From contig NZ_BMUF01000010.1 of NCBI RefSeq assembly GCF_014650055.1, positions 1 through 64,000 of the forward strand: a DNA stretch of 64,000 nt, given 5' to 3'. Both the position numbers and the translations under genes were made by a program. This document shows positions 28,441-38,082 of this stretch, in pieces. Origin of the DNA: Streptomyces malachitofuscus. Its GTDB lineage: Bacteria > Actinomycetota > Actinomycetes > Streptomycetales > Streptomycetaceae. A model generated the notes under the pieces. It made no database searches, was not told the origin of the DNA, and saw nothing but the letters and a program-made list of their open reading frames with translations. Every line of letters starts with the position of its first letter. The stretch's first letter is position 1.

Positions 28441-29646
28441 ATGAGCGACACCGCAGGCGCGCCCTCCGGACAGCCGGGGTCCGGGCGCACCCCGGGCCCG
28501 GGAACGGGGTCCTCGCCGAGCAGGCGGGGCCGTACCCGTCGCAGGCGGCGGCGCTGGGCGCACGGCACGGGGCTGACGGTGGCCGTCGTGCTCGTCGCCG
28601 CGGCGGGCGCCGGGTGGGCGGTGTACATGAAGCTGGACGGGAACATCACCCCGGACGAGGCGGCGGCGGCCGAACTCGCGCGGTTCGAGGAGGACCGGCC
28701 CACCTCGCTCGTCAAGGACGCCCGGAACATCCTGCTCATCGGCTCCGATTCGCGCTCCGGGGCGGAGAACCGCCGCTACGGGCGGGATCCGGGGACCGAG
28801 CGCTCGGACACCGTGATCCTGCTGCATCTGTCGGCGGGCCGGCGCAGCGCCACCGCGGTCTCCATACCCCGGGACCTGATGGTGGAGGTGCCCGGCTGCC
28901 GCCGCCCGGACGGATCGCGTTCCGAACCGATGTTCACCGCGTTCAACTCCGCCTTCGAGGTGGGCGGTTCCGCCTGCACCATCCGCACGGTCGAGAAACT
29001 CACGGACATCCGCGTCGACCATCACGTCGTCGTGGACTTCGACGGTTTCAAGGACATGGTCGACGCGGTGGACGGCGTCGAGGTGTGCCTGCGCGAGCCC
29101 ATTGACGACAAGGACGCGGAACTGAAACTCCCGGCGGGCCGGGTGACGCTGAGCGGGGAGCAGGCGCTGGGTTATGTCCGTGCCCGCAAGACCCTCGGCG
29201 ACGGCAGCGACACCGGCCGGATGGAACGCCAGCAGAGGTTCCTCGGCGCGCTCGTGAACAAGGTGCGCAGCAATGACGTTCTGCTGAATCCGGTGAAGCT
29301 GTATCCCGTTCTGGACGCGGCCACCTCGTCACTCACCACCGACCCGGAACTGGCCAGCTTGCGTGGTTTGTACGAACTCGTGCGCGGCCTGCGTGAGATC
29401 CCCACGCAGGACGTGCAATTCCTGACCGTGCCGCGTGAGTCGTACACGGGGGACGTCAATCGCGATCAGCTCGCGCAGCCCGCGGCGGAAGAACTGTTCG
29501 AGCGGCTGCGCACGGACGCACCCGTGGCCGTCGATACGGAACGTGACGAAAAGGCCACGGAAAGGGAATCGGGGAAGCCCGCCGGCAGCAGTTCTCCCGC
29601 CCCGACCTTCTCGGGGAACACCGCCGCCGAGGACTCCTGTACGTAA
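28441..29646 (+). CDS. LytR-CpsA-Psr (LCP) family protein 1
   Basis: A 401-residue membrane-anchored LCP protein. A basic N-terminus (RRGRTRRRRRRW) and one helix (about 43-63) place the rest outside. Core LCP motifs: ARNILLIGSDSRSG near residue 98, SDTVILLHLSAGRRSATAVSIPRDLMVEVPG near residue 120, and GEQALGYVRARK with SDTGRMERQQRFLGALV near residue 240. LCP enzymes move glycopolymers from lipid carriers to peptidoglycan. It lacks the LytR_C domain of paralogs 2-4. The C-terminal tail is rich in Glu, Ser and Pro. First of five paralogs. Confidence 0.9.
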   Translation: MSDTAGAPSGQPGSGRTPGPGTGSSPSRRGRTRRRRRRWAHGTGLTVAVVLVAAAGAGWAVYMKLDGNITPDEAAAAELARFEEDRPTSLVKDARNILLIGSDSRSGAENRRYGRDPGTERSDTVILLHLSAGRRSATAVSIPRDLMVEVPGCRRPDGSRSEPMFTAFNSAFEVGGSACTIRTVEKLTDIRVDHHVVVDFDGFKDMVDAVDGVEVCLREPIDDKDAELKLPAGRVTLSGEQALGYVRARKTLGDGSDTGRMERQQRFLGALVNKVRSNDVLLNPVKLYPVLDAATSSLTTDPELASLRGLYELVRGLREIPTQDVQFLTVPRESYTGDVNRDQLAQPAAEELFERLRTDAPVAVDTERDEKATERESGKPAGSSSPAPTFSGNTAAEDSCT

Positions 29647-29888
29647 AGGCTGCACCAATCCAACTCCACACCTGCGCACCCTTGTCCAGGGAAATGGGTG
29701 GAATGCCCCCTTGTGAGGACGTGGAATTCGTCACCGGCGTCGCCCGGAGCGGATCAGGACCGTTAGTGTGAGCGCTCCGGTGCGTCCGTTCCCTCAGGCC
29801 CGTCCTGAGAAACGCACTGTGTGACCGAGACCCGAGCGCCTGGGAGGGGAAAGGCGCCGCGTGGCCCCGACGGAGGATTCGAGCGACC

Positions 29889-31628
29889 GTGGACGCGCAA
29901 AGCCGTGGGCGGGGAGAGAACATCGATCCCGCAGATCAGTGGGTGCTCAATCCGAACACGGGTGAATACGAACTGCGACTGGGCCCTTCCGCACCGCAGT
30001 CGCCCATCCCCGGCCCGCGCGGCCCTCGCCCCTCGGGCGCACGGCGTCCGTCGGCGCCGGGCCGTTCCCCCGAGCGCCCCGGGCGGGAGACGCCCGGCCG
30101 GGAGGTGCCGCCGCAGCGCAGGCGCCGTGGTGTGCCGGAGGAGCCGTCGCCGGGCCGGCGCGGTCGCCGGCCGGCGAAGAAGAACTCCAAGGCCAAGAAG
30201 GTCCTGCTGTGGACCAGCGGCACCATGGCGTTCCTGGTGCTGGCCGTCGGTGTGGGCGGCTATCTGTATCTGGAGCACCTGAACGACAACATCACGTCCG
30301 TCTCCGACGACGGCGCCGGCACCGGTGGCTTCAAGAAGGACGAAGCGATCAACATCCTGCTGATCGGCACCGACAAGCGCACCGGTTCGGGCAACGAGGG
30401 CTACGGCGACAAGGGCAGCGCCGGCCACGCCGACACCACGATCCTGCTGCACGTCTCCAAGGACCGCTCCAACGCGACCGCGCTGAGCATCCCGCGTGAC
30501 CTGATAGTCGACATCCCCGACTGCCCGACGCAGCAGGAGGACGGCAGCCAGAAGGTGATCCCGGGCTCCGCCGGCGTCCGTTTCAACACCAGCCTCGGCC
30601 AGGGCGGCCGTACGCCCAGCTGCACGATGCGGACCGTGACCGAGCTGACCGGGATCACGCCGGACAACTTCATGGTGGCGGACTTCAACGCGGTCAAGAC
30701 GCTGACGTCGGCGGTCGGAGGCGTCGAGGTGTGTCTGGCGAAGGACATCGACGACCCGGACTCGCATCTGAAGCTGCCCAAGGGCACGCACACCATCGAG
30801 GGCGAGCAGGCGCTGGCCTTCGTGCGCACCCGGCACTCGGTGGGCCTGGGCGGCGACCTGAGCCGCATCGAGCTCCAGCAGCAGTTCCTGAGCGCGCTGA
30901 TGCGCCAGCTCAAGTCCAACGACACCCTCACCAGCCCGTCGAAGATGATCAAACTCGCCGAGGCGGGCACCGAGGCGCTCACCGTCGACTCCACGCTGGA
31001 CAGCATCAACAAGCTCAAGGACCTCGGTCTGGAGCTGGGCAAGCTCAACGTCAAGAACCTCACCTTCACCACCATCCCGGTGATCGACAACCCGGCGGAG
31101 AAGGTGAAGGCGACCGTCGTCCTCGATGAGGCCAAGGCTCCCGAGGTCTTCTCCCTGATCAAGAACGACGTGTCGTTCACCGAGGTCAAGCAGCAGAAGA
31201 AGAAGGAGAAGGCCGCCGTCGCCGCCCGGCTGAAGGGCGAGAAGGCACCCGCCTCCGAGGTCCGGGTACGGATCCTCAACGGCGGCGCTCCCGCGGGCAG
31301 CGCGCAGGAGACCCTCAGCTGGCTCCAGGTCCAGCAGGGCGTCACCAAGTCGGAGAACGCGGGCAACGCGCCCGCGGAGCTGGGGAAGACGACGCTCGAG
31401 TACGCCCCCGACCAGGCCGACCAGGCACGCCGCCTGGCCGAGATCCTGGGACTGTCCGGGTCGGCGATGAAGCCCGGCGAGAGCGTCACCAACGCCCAGG
31501 GCGTGCCCGCGATGACGCTGACCCTCGGCAAGGACTTCAAGGGGGCCGGTGTCTCGCTCACGCCGCCGGACAAGGCGCCCGACGACATCAAGAAGTCCAC
31601 GGCCGACAAGGTCGAGTGCGCCAAGTAG
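29889..31628 (+). CDS. LytR-CpsA-Psr (LCP) family protein 2 with LytR_C domain
   Basis: The longest LCP paralog, 579 residues. A long Pro/Arg-rich cytoplasmic N-terminus of about 104 residues precedes one helix (about 105-127). The catalytic domain has INILLIGTDKRTG, ADTTILLHVSKDRSNATALSIPRDLIVDIPD, and GEQALAFVRTRHSVGLGGDLSRIELQQQFL. After a Lys-rich linker, the C-terminal LytR_C domain starts near SEVRVRILNGGAP. The start is a GTG at 29889 after a GGAGG 12 bases away. A hairpin at 31639-31679 follows the stop. Confidence 0.9.
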   Translation: MDAQSRGRGENIDPADQWVLNPNTGEYELRLGPSAPQSPIPGPRGPRPSGARRPSAPGRSPERPGRETPGREVPPQRRRRGVPEEPSPGRRGRRPAKKNSKAKKVLLWTSGTMAFLVLAVGVGGYLYLEHLNDNITSVSDDGAGTGGFKKDEAINILLIGTDKRTGSGNEGYGDKGSAGHADTTILLHVSKDRSNATALSIPRDLIVDIPDCPTQQEDGSQKVIPGSAGVRFNTSLGQGGRTPSCTMRTVTELTGITPDNFMVADFNAVKTLTSAVGGVEVCLAKDIDDPDSHLKLPKGTHTIEGEQALAFVRTRHSVGLGGDLSRIELQQQFLSALMRQLKSNDTLTSPSKMIKLAEAGTEALTVDSTLDSINKLKDLGLELGKLNVKNLTFTTIPVIDNPAEKVKATVVLDEAKAPEVFSLIKNDVSFTEVKQQKKKEKAAVAARLKGEKAPASEVRVRILNGGAPAGSAQETLSWLQVQQGVTKSENAGNAPAELGKTTLEYAPDQADQARRLAEILGLSGSAMKPGESVTNAQGVPAMTLTLGKDFKGAGVSLTPPDKAPDDIKKSTADKVECAK

Positions 31629-31638
31629 GGGTGACCTG

Positions 31639-31679
31639 ACGGGCCCGTCGCGCGTCCTTCGGGGCGCGGGCGGGCCCGT
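31639..31679 (+). terminator. Hairpin after LCP protein 2
   Basis: Outer arms ACGGGCCCG (31639-31647) and CGGGCCCGT (31671-31679) enclose a partly paired GC-rich interior with a TTCG turn. It starts ten bases past the LCP 2 stop. This would separate LCP 2 from LCP 3 transcripts. Confidence 0.6.
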
Positions 31680-31817
31680 TCCCCGTGCTGGGGCGAATTT
31701 GTTGAACTCGCTCCGCGACGCGGGGCAACTGACGGGCCCCTCGTGCGTCTAACAGGAGGCAGGACGGCCCGACATGGCCGCTTCGACGGGTTTCCAGGGG
31801 TGGGGAGGACGGGGGCA

Positions 31818-33401
31818 GTGACGCAGAACGCCACGCGGGAGACGCTCCGTGACGAGGAGCACCAGGAGGGCCCGGACGACGGCCCGCCCGCCGGTGACAG
31901 CGGCCCCCGACCGCGGCGCGTGCGCCGGGTGCTCAAGTGGTCCGCCGCGGTCCTCGCCCTGCTCATAATCGGCGCTGCCGGGGCGGGTTATCTCTACTAC
32001 CGGCAGCTGAACGGCAACATCAAGAAGGACGCCCTGAACCTGGGCGACAACAAGGTCGCCGAGCCGACGCCGAACGCGGCCGGGCAGACGCCGCTGAACA
32101 TCCTGCTCATCGGCAGTGACGCGCGGGACACCGAGGAGAACCAGCAACTCGGGGGTGCCCGGGAGACGTTCGGCTCCACCCCGCTCGCCGATGTGCAGAT
32201 GCTGGTGCACCTGTCGGCCGACCGGACCAACATGTCCGTGATCAGCATGCCGCGCGACACCCTGGTCGAGATCCCCAAGTGCACCGACCCGGACGACGGC
32301 AAGGTCTATCCGGCGAGCTACGGGCGCACGATGACCAACCAGAGCCTCGGACACGGCGGTCCGGGCTGCACCGTGGCCACCTGGCAGGAGCTCACCGGCA
32401 TCCACATCGACCACTTCGTCATGGTCGACTTCGCGGGCGTGGTGTCCATGGCGGACGCGGTCGGCGGCGTCCCGGTGTGCGTCGACGCCAACATCCACTC
32501 ACGCGACAGCCAGGGGCACGGCTCCGGGCTGAAGCTCGAGAAGGGCACCCACCCCGTCAAGGGCGAGCAGGCCCTGCAGTGGCTGCGCACCCGGTACGGC
32601 TTCGAGGACGGCAGCGACCTCGCCCGGGCCCGGGCCCAGCACATGTACATGAACTCGCTGGTCCGCCAGTTGCGGGAGAACGCCACCCTGAGCAGCCCCA
32701 ACAAGCTGCGCAAGCTGGCCGAGAAGGCCACCGAGGCACTCACCGTCGACCCCGGTCTCGACACCGTGAAGAAGCTCTACGACCTGAGCACCGAGCTGCG
32801 CAAGGTGAAGCCGGAGCGCATCACCATGACGACGATGCCCAACCGGTACGTGGGCGCACGCGTGGAGCCGACCGAGGACGCGGAGAAGCTGTTCCGTCTC
32901 GTGCGCGAGGACATCGCCCTCGACGGCAAGGACGCCAAGCCGGAGAAGCCGGACGACAAGAAGGACGAGGCACCCTCCGACCCGGCCGCCGACGACGCCG
33001 AGATCGCCGTCCAGGTGCGCAACGGCACCCGCACCGACACCCTCGCGGCAGCCCCCGGACGGACCGGCACGGTCGCCGGAGCGCTCAGGGAGCTGGGCTT
33101 CACGGCCACGACCGCCGACACCACCAGCGCGCTCAGCGAGAAGCGGACGGTCGTGCGCTACCCGAGCGCCGACCTGGGGGGCGACGCCCGGCGCGTCGCC
33201 GACGCCCTCGGCATCCCGGCGAGCCAGGTGAAACGGTCCACCGACGTCTCCGGCGTGACCGTCGTGGTGGGCGCCGACTGGCGCGAGGGCGCGGCGTACA
33301 AGGCGCCCGAGGAGGACAACACCACCCCCGAGTCGGCGAACGCGCTCAACGGGGCCGACGACGAGGCGTGCATGCACGTCAATCCTGCCTACACCTGGTG
33401 A
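31818..33401 (+). CDS. LytR-CpsA-Psr (LCP) family protein 3 with LytR_C domain
   Basis: A 527-residue LCP protein. A short cytoplasmic part ends in basic RPRRVRRVLK, then a helix (about 41-61). The catalytic domain shows LNILLIGSDARDTEENQQLGG, LADVQMLVHLSADRTNMSVISMPRDTLVEIP, and GEQALQWLRTRYGFEDGSDLARARAQH. LytR_C begins at AEIAVQVRNGTRTDTLA. The chosen start is the GTG at 31818 with GGAGG upstream. The C-terminus ends ACMHVNPAYTW, with a Cys in the same relative place as in LCP 2 and 4. Confidence 0.9.
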   Translation: MTQNATRETLRDEEHQEGPDDGPPAGDSGPRPRRVRRVLKWSAAVLALLIIGAAGAGYLYYRQLNGNIKKDALNLGDNKVAEPTPNAAGQTPLNILLIGSDARDTEENQQLGGARETFGSTPLADVQMLVHLSADRTNMSVISMPRDTLVEIPKCTDPDDGKVYPASYGRTMTNQSLGHGGPGCTVATWQELTGIHIDHFVMVDFAGVVSMADAVGGVPVCVDANIHSRDSQGHGSGLKLEKGTHPVKGEQALQWLRTRYGFEDGSDLARARAQHMYMNSLVRQLRENATLSSPNKLRKLAEKATEALTVDPGLDTVKKLYDLSTELRKVKPERITMTTMPNRYVGARVEPTEDAEKLFRLVREDIALDGKDAKPEKPDDKKDEAPSDPAADDAEIAVQVRNGTRTDTLAAAPGRTGTVAGALRELGFTATTADTTSALSEKRTVVRYPSADLGGDARRVADALGIPASQVKRSTDVSGVTVVVGADWREGAAYKAPEEDNTTPESANALNGADDEACMHVNPAYTW

Positions 33402-33409
33402 ACGCGCGA

Positions 33410-33436
33410 GGGCCCCTCCCGGCCGGGAAGGGGCCC
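33410..33436. terminator. Bidirectional hairpin between LCP 3 and the GT2 gene
   Basis: GGGCCCCTCCCGG pairs with CCGGGAAGGGGCCC, with one extra A bulged out and almost no loop. It lies between the two convergent stops and can serve both. Confidence 0.7.
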
Positions 33437-33452
33437 CGCGGACGTCGCGGTG

Positions 33453-34490
33453 TCAGGTGGCCGGCGCGTCCGCCTGCACGGCGGGGCGTCGGGAGGCGAT
33501 GACCTTCCTGGCCAGCGAGCGCGGGCTGGTCAGGAAGCCCCAGCCCCACGACATGTGCATGGTGGCGAGCGCCACCGGAATCTGCAGCCGCGCCTTCAGC
33601 GGCAGTCCCTTGCCGGCGGGTATGGACCCCGCCACGATCGCCGCGAGATAGCCGCCGGGCACCACCAGGCCCCACGGGGTGAGCACCGCGCCCACCACGA
33701 TGCCGGCCAGGATCGCGCACACCGCGGTCGGCGGGGCGAGGTAGCGCAGGTTGATGGAGCCGGAGTGGTAGCGGGCCACGACGTGCCGCCAACGGCCGTA
33801 GTCCTTGTACTGCTTGGCCAGGGCACGCACGCTCGGCCGGGGCCGGTAGGACACCTTCAGCTCCGGCGAGAACCAGATCAGCCCGCCGGCCTCGCGGATG
33901 CGGAAGTTCAGCTCCCAGTCCTGGGCGCGGATGAACTCCACGTTGTAGCCGCCCTGCTGCTCCAGCGCCTCGCGCCGGAACACGCCGAGGTACACGGTCT
34001 CGGCGGCACCCGCCTCGCCACCGGTGTGGAAGACGGCGTTGCCCACACCGATCTTCGACGTCATCGCGGCGGCGACGGCGTGCTCCCAGTCGTTCTCGCC
34101 CTCGGCGTGCATGATGCCGCCGACGTTCTGCGCGCCGGTCTCCTCGAGGAGCCGCACGGCGGTGGCGATGTAGTTCGGCGAGAGCATCCCGTGCCCGTCG
34201 ACGCGGACCACGATCGGATGGCGCGAGGCCTTGATCGCCGCGTTGAGGGCGGCCGGGGTGCGGCCGGTGGGATTGGGCACGGTGTGCACCCGCGGGTCCT
34301 CGGCCACGAGCTCGGCGGCGATCTCGTCCGTGCGGTCCGTGGACGGACCGAGGGCGATCACGACCTCCATCTCGCCGGCGTACTCCTGGGCGAGGATCGC
34401 GCGGACGGCGCCACGCAGGTGCCGTTCCTCGTTGAGGACGGGCATGATCACGGAAACGGCGGGGTGCCGCACGTCGGGATTGGCGTTCAT
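33453..34490 (-). CDS. GT2-family glycosyltransferase with C-terminal membrane segments (ExoA-like)
   Basis: A 345-residue protein. The GT-A domain starts VSVIMPVLNEERHLRGAV near residue 12, with VVRVDGHGMLSPNYI (DxH in place of a strict DxD) near residue 95 and FIRAQDWELNFRIREAGG near residue 195. Two or three hydrophobic segments near the C-terminus (AVCAILAGIVVGAVL, GGYLAAIVAGSIPAG) anchor it to the membrane. Its place inside the LCP cluster suggests it builds part of a surface polymer later attached by LCP proteins. It is divergent from LCP 4. Confidence 0.9.
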   Translation of the reverse strand: MNANPDVRHPAVSVIMPVLNEERHLRGAVRAILAQEYAGEMEVVIALGPSTDRTDEIAAELVAEDPRVHTVPNPTGRTPAALNAAIKASRHPIVVRVDGHGMLSPNYIATAVRLLEETGAQNVGGIMHAEGENDWEHAVAAAMTSKIGVGNAVFHTGGEAGAAETVYLGVFRREALEQQGGYNVEFIRAQDWELNFRIREAGGLIWFSPELKVSYRPRPSVRALAKQYKDYGRWRHVVARYHSGSINLRYLAPPTAVCAILAGIVVGAVLTPWGLVVPGGYLAAIVAGSIPAGKGLPLKARLQIPVALATMHMSWGWGFLTSPRSLARKVIASRRPAVQADAPAT

Positions 34491-34619
34491 AGGGGGCTCA
34501 CGTTACCGCGAACGGGGGACACGGTTGCGCGCGCCGGGGTGCTGTGCGCCGGGCCGCAGATCGTATCGGCCTACGGTGCTCCCGATCCCGCGCACGCCGT
34601 CGTCCGGAGGTGCACCCCC

Positions 34620-36095
34620 TTGCCCACGTCGCAGCGGTCCCCCCGGCCCCGCACCTCGCCCCAGCACCCCCCGCGGCAGTCCCGCCGGGGGCCGCAGCCG
34701 CCCCTGCCCCCGCGCCGCAAGCCGCGCTGGGTCATGCGCACGGTCACCACGCTGTCGGTCGTGGTGCTCGCCTCCGCGGGGATCGGGCACGCGGTGCTCA
34801 GCGGCCTCGAGGAGGACATCACCCGGGTCGACCCGTTCCGCGACATGAAGAACCGGCCCGAGGCCGGCCACGGCATGAACATCCTGCTCGTCGGCACCGA
34901 CGGCCGCGAACGGATCGGCAAGGAGGAGCGGGAGAAGTACCGGCTCGGCGGGGCGCCCTGCCACTGCACCGACACCATCATGATCGTGCACATCTCGGAG
35001 GACCGGGACCGCGCCAGCGTGGTCAGCCTGCCCCGCGACTCCTACGCCGTGACGCCCCCGCACACCGACCGGGTGAGCGGCGAGCGGCATGCGTCACACC
35101 CCGTCAAGCTGAACGCGGCGTACGCGGAGGGCGGGCCGCAGCTGACCGTGCGCACCGTCGAGAAGATGACCCGCGTGAAGATCGACCACTATCTGGAGGT
35201 CGACTTCACCAGCTTCATGAAGACCGTCGACGTGGTCGGCGGCGTGGAGATCTGCACCGACCGGCGGCTCAAGGACAGCCGGACGGGCCTGGACCTGGCG
35301 GCCGGCCGCCACACCCTCAAGGGAGGCGAGGCCCTGCAGTACGTCCGGGCCCGGCATGTCGACGGGGCCTCCGATCTCAGCAGGATGCGGCGCCAGCAGC
35401 ACTTCATGGCGGCGCTGGTGGACCGTGCGACCTCCTCCGGGATCCTGCTGAACCCGATGAGGTTCCGGGACGTGACCCGGGCGGTGCTCGGCTCGGTCCG
35501 CGCGGACAAGGGCTTCGGCACGGGTGAACTGCTGGACCTCGGCCGGGCGATGCGGAACTTCTCGCCGTCCTCCTCCGAGTTCACGACGGTGCCCATCGAG
35601 AAGATGGGATATGCGGTGAAGGGCGTCGGATCGACGCTGAAGTGGGACGCCGAGAAGGCCGGGCACATCTTCGACGCGCTCCGCCGGGACCAGCCGCTCT
35701 CCGGGCACCGCTCCCCCGACGCGGCACAGCGGGTGCCGGTGGACCCCCGGCAGATCCGCGTCCAGGTCGAGAACGGCACCCGGACCGCGGGCCTCGGCCG
35801 GCGTGTGGACGCGGCGCTGGCGGCGACCGGCTTCAACACCACCCGCGTCCCGGCCAACGCGGCCGAGCAGAACGTGCAGCGCACGGTCGTCGCCTACGAC
35901 CCCCGCTGGGACCGCTCCGCGAAGTCCCTCGCCGCGGCCCTGCCCGGCAGCGAGCTGCGCGCGGTGAAGGGTCAGGGCGCCACGCTGAAGGTGATCGCGG
36001 GCGCCGACTTCGTCAAGGTGCGCAAGGTACGGGCCGAGGACCCGGGTCAGGGCGAGTTCGGGGTGGTGCGGGGCGACGAGGTGAGCTGTTCCTGA
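34620..36095 (+). CDS. LytR-CpsA-Psr (LCP) family protein 4 with LytR_C domain, TTG start
   Basis: A 491-residue LCP protein. The only in-frame start with a good ribosome site is TTG at 34620 (GGAGG at 34606-34610, nine bases before). The Pro/Arg-rich N-terminus is followed by a helix (about 41-60). Motifs: MNILLVGTDGRERIG, CTDTIMIVHISEDRDRASVVSLPRDSYAV, VKLNAAYAEGGPQLTVRTVEKM, GEALQYVRARHVDGASDLSRMRRQQH. LytR_C starts at RQIRVQVENGTRTAGL. Two Cys close together (PCHCTD) in the loop before the catalytic strand are not seen in the other paralogs. Confidence 0.9.
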   Translation: MPTSQRSPRPRTSPQHPPRQSRRGPQPPLPPRRKPRWVMRTVTTLSVVVLASAGIGHAVLSGLEEDITRVDPFRDMKNRPEAGHGMNILLVGTDGRERIGKEEREKYRLGGAPCHCTDTIMIVHISEDRDRASVVSLPRDSYAVTPPHTDRVSGERHASHPVKLNAAYAEGGPQLTVRTVEKMTRVKIDHYLEVDFTSFMKTVDVVGGVEICTDRRLKDSRTGLDLAAGRHTLKGGEALQYVRARHVDGASDLSRMRRQQHFMAALVDRATSSGILLNPMRFRDVTRAVLGSVRADKGFGTGELLDLGRAMRNFSPSSSEFTTVPIEKMGYAVKGVGSTLKWDAEKAGHIFDALRRDQPLSGHRSPDAAQRVPVDPRQIRVQVENGTRTAGLGRRVDAALAATGFNTTRVPANAAEQNVQRTVVAYDPRWDRSAKSLAAALPGSELRAVKGQGATLKVIAGADFVKVRKVRAEDPGQGEFGVVRGDEVSCS

Positions 36096-36121
36096 ACCGC
36101 CGCCCCTCCCTAACGGCACCC

Positions 36122-36679
36122 CTAGTCCTCGAATCCCTCCGCGGCGCGCTTCTCCCGCAGCTCCATGATCGCCCGGCGGCGGGCCAGCCGGTGGGTGCGG
36201 CGGATCTGGGCCTCCTGGTGGCGGCGCTTGTCCTGCTCCGTGTCCGGTATCACCTGCGGCACCCGGCGCGGCCTGCCGTCGGCGTCGACGGCCGCGAAGA
36301 CCAGATACGCCGAGCCGACGTGGGTGGCCGGGGCGGACTCGTTCCAGCGCTCCGCCAGTACCCGCACGCCGACCTCCATCGAGGTCCGGCCGGTCCAGTT
36401 GACCTGGGCCTTCACATGGACCAGATCACCGACGCGGACCGGCTCGAAGAAGGCCATCTCGTCCATGGAGGCGGTGACAGCCGGCCCTCCGGAGTGCCGT
36501 CCGGCGACGGCGCCCGCCGCGTCGTCGACCAACTTCATGATCACCCCGCCGTGCACCGTGCCCAGGAGGTTGGTGTCGTTGTGGGTCATGATGTGGCTGA
36601 GGGTCGTACGGGACGCCGCGATGGGCTTGCCCGGGATGTCCGGACTCTCCGTGGCTGCGGCTGGGGCCTGGTCTGTCAT
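36122..36679 (-). CDS. Acyl-CoA thioesterase, hotdog fold (BACH/YciA type)
   Basis: A 185-residue cytoplasmic protein. The hotdog core has NLLGTVHGGVIMKLVDDAAGAVAGRH near residue 40 and ASMDEMAFFEPVRVGDLVHVKAQVNWTGRTSMEVGVRV near residue 70, typical of acyl-CoA hydrolases with the catalytic Asn/Asp. A basic, helical tail of about 45 residues follows (RRHQEAQIRRTHRLARRR). The ATG at 36679 has AAGG eight bases upstream. It is convergent with LCP 4 and divergent from LCP 5, and its link to wall assembly may be incidental. Confidence 0.92.
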   Translation of the reverse strand: MTDQAPAAATESPDIPGKPIAASRTTLSHIMTHNDTNLLGTVHGGVIMKLVDDAAGAVAGRHSGGPAVTASMDEMAFFEPVRVGDLVHVKAQVNWTGRTSMEVGVRVLAERWNESAPATHVGSAYLVFAAVDADGRPRRVPQVIPDTEQDKRRHQEAQIRRTHRLARRRAIMELREKRAAEGFED

Positions 36680-36799
36680 GGACTCCACCTTATGCCGAGG
36701 CGTCGTCCGCCCTGATTTGTGTCAGCTTCGCAACAGCGCTGCCCTGATTTTCCGACGACCCTTGTATGGCGCACAGCGTGGACCTGCACACTGTCTCCC

Positions 36800-38068
36800 A
36801 TGAATGATTGGCCCGAGGCATGGTCCGACGAAAACCGCGGCGGCCGCTACGGACGCGGGAGCGCGAGCGCACAGCCCGAGAGCGCCCGCGTCATGCGGCA
36901 GGTCCGCCGCGGCCCGGCGGCCCCTCCCGGGCAGGGCGCGTACGGCGGTGTCCCGCAGCAGCCGTCGTACGTGGACGGGCACGGTCACGGCCCCGACGGC
37001 TACGACAGCGGCTACAACACCGGCCAGGTCTACGGCTCGCCCGGCGGCGGGCGGGGCGGTGACGGCGGTTACGCCGCGCAGCGCCCGGCGCCCGACTGGC
37101 GCCGCCGCATCAAGTGGACGGCGATCACCCTGGTGACCGTGCTGGTCGTGACGACCGTCGGCACGTACTTCTGGGCCGACAGCAAGCTCAACCGCGAGGT
37201 CGACCTGTCCAAGGTGATCGAGCGGCCGGAGAAGGGCGCGGGCACCAACTACCTGATCGTCGGCTCCGACAGCCGCGCGGGGATGTCCGACGAGGACAAG
37301 AAGAGGCTGCGCACCGGGTCCGCCGAGGGCAAGCGCACGGACTCGATGATGATCCTGCACACCGGTGACAACGGCCCCACCCTCATCTCGCTGCCCCGGG
37401 ACTCGAACGTCGAGATACCGTCCTTCAAGGGCTCGGAGTCGGGCAAGACCTACCCCGCGACCGGACGGCAGGTGAAGCTCAACGCCGCCTACGCCGAGGA
37501 CGGGCCCGAGCTGCTGGTGCGCACGGTGGAGTTCAACACCGGCCTGCACATCGACCACTACGTCGAGATCGGCTTCGCCGGCTTCGCGAACATCGTGGAC
37601 GCGGTCGGCGGGGTGGAGATGGACATCCCGCAGGACATCAAGGACACCAAGTCCGGCGCCGACCTCAAGAAGGGCAAGCAGACCCTGAACGGCGAGGAGG
37701 CGCTCGCCTTCGTCCGCACCCGGTACGCGCTGGCGGGCTCCGACCTGGACCGTACGAAGAACCAGCAGAAGTTCCTCTCGGCCCTGGCCAACCAGGTGGC
37801 CACGCCGGGCACGGTCCTCAATCCCTTCAAGCTCTACCCGACCATGGGCGCCGGCCTGGACTCCCTGATCGTCGACAAGGACATGGGCCTGTTCGACCTG
37901 GCCGACATGTTCTGGTCGATGAAGGGCGTCAGCGGCGGCGAGGGCACGTCCATGAACATGCCGATCTCGGGGTCCAGCGGCGGCAACCTGGTCTGGGACA
38001 AGGCGAAGGTGAAGCAACTGGTGAACCAGCTGAACAACGACGAGAAGGTCACCGTCAAGGGCAACTGA
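36800..38068 (+). CDS. LytR-CpsA-Psr (LCP) family protein 5
   Basis: A 422-residue LCP protein. The N-terminus is long, Gly/Tyr/Gln-rich and cytoplasmic, then one helix (about 105-125). Motifs: TNYLIVGSDSRAGM, TDSMMILHTGDNGPTLISLPRDSNVEIPS, VKLNAAYAEDGPELLVRTVEFNTG, GEEALAFVRTRYALAGSDLDRTKNQQKFL. It has no LytR_C domain. The ATG at 36800 (MNDWPEAWSDENRG) has no ribosome site, so the mRNA may be leaderless or start just upstream. A direct repeat of GCCCTGATTT (36709 and 36741) lies in the divergent promoter region. Confidence 0.92.
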   Translation: MNDWPEAWSDENRGGRYGRGSASAQPESARVMRQVRRGPAAPPGQGAYGGVPQQPSYVDGHGHGPDGYDSGYNTGQVYGSPGGGRGGDGGYAAQRPAPDWRRRIKWTAITLVTVLVVTTVGTYFWADSKLNREVDLSKVIERPEKGAGTNYLIVGSDSRAGMSDEDKKRLRTGSAEGKRTDSMMILHTGDNGPTLISLPRDSNVEIPSFKGSESGKTYPATGRQVKLNAAYAEDGPELLVRTVEFNTGLHIDHYVEIGFAGFANIVDAVGGVEMDIPQDIKDTKSGADLKKGKQTLNGEEALAFVRTRYALAGSDLDRTKNQQKFLSALANQVATPGTVLNPFKLYPTMGAGLDSLIVDKDMGLFDLADMFWSMKGVSGGEGTSMNMPISGSSGGNLVWDKAKVKQLVNQLNNDEKVTVKGN

Positions 38069-38082
38069 CGTCCGGACGCCGG

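Noticed and set aside
31774-31821. A 15-codon ORF ending just at the LCP 3 start (MAASTGFQGWGGRGQ).
   Set aside because: AGGAGG is 16 bases from its ATG, too far to be convincing, and the peptide has no notable codons. Possible but unsupported.
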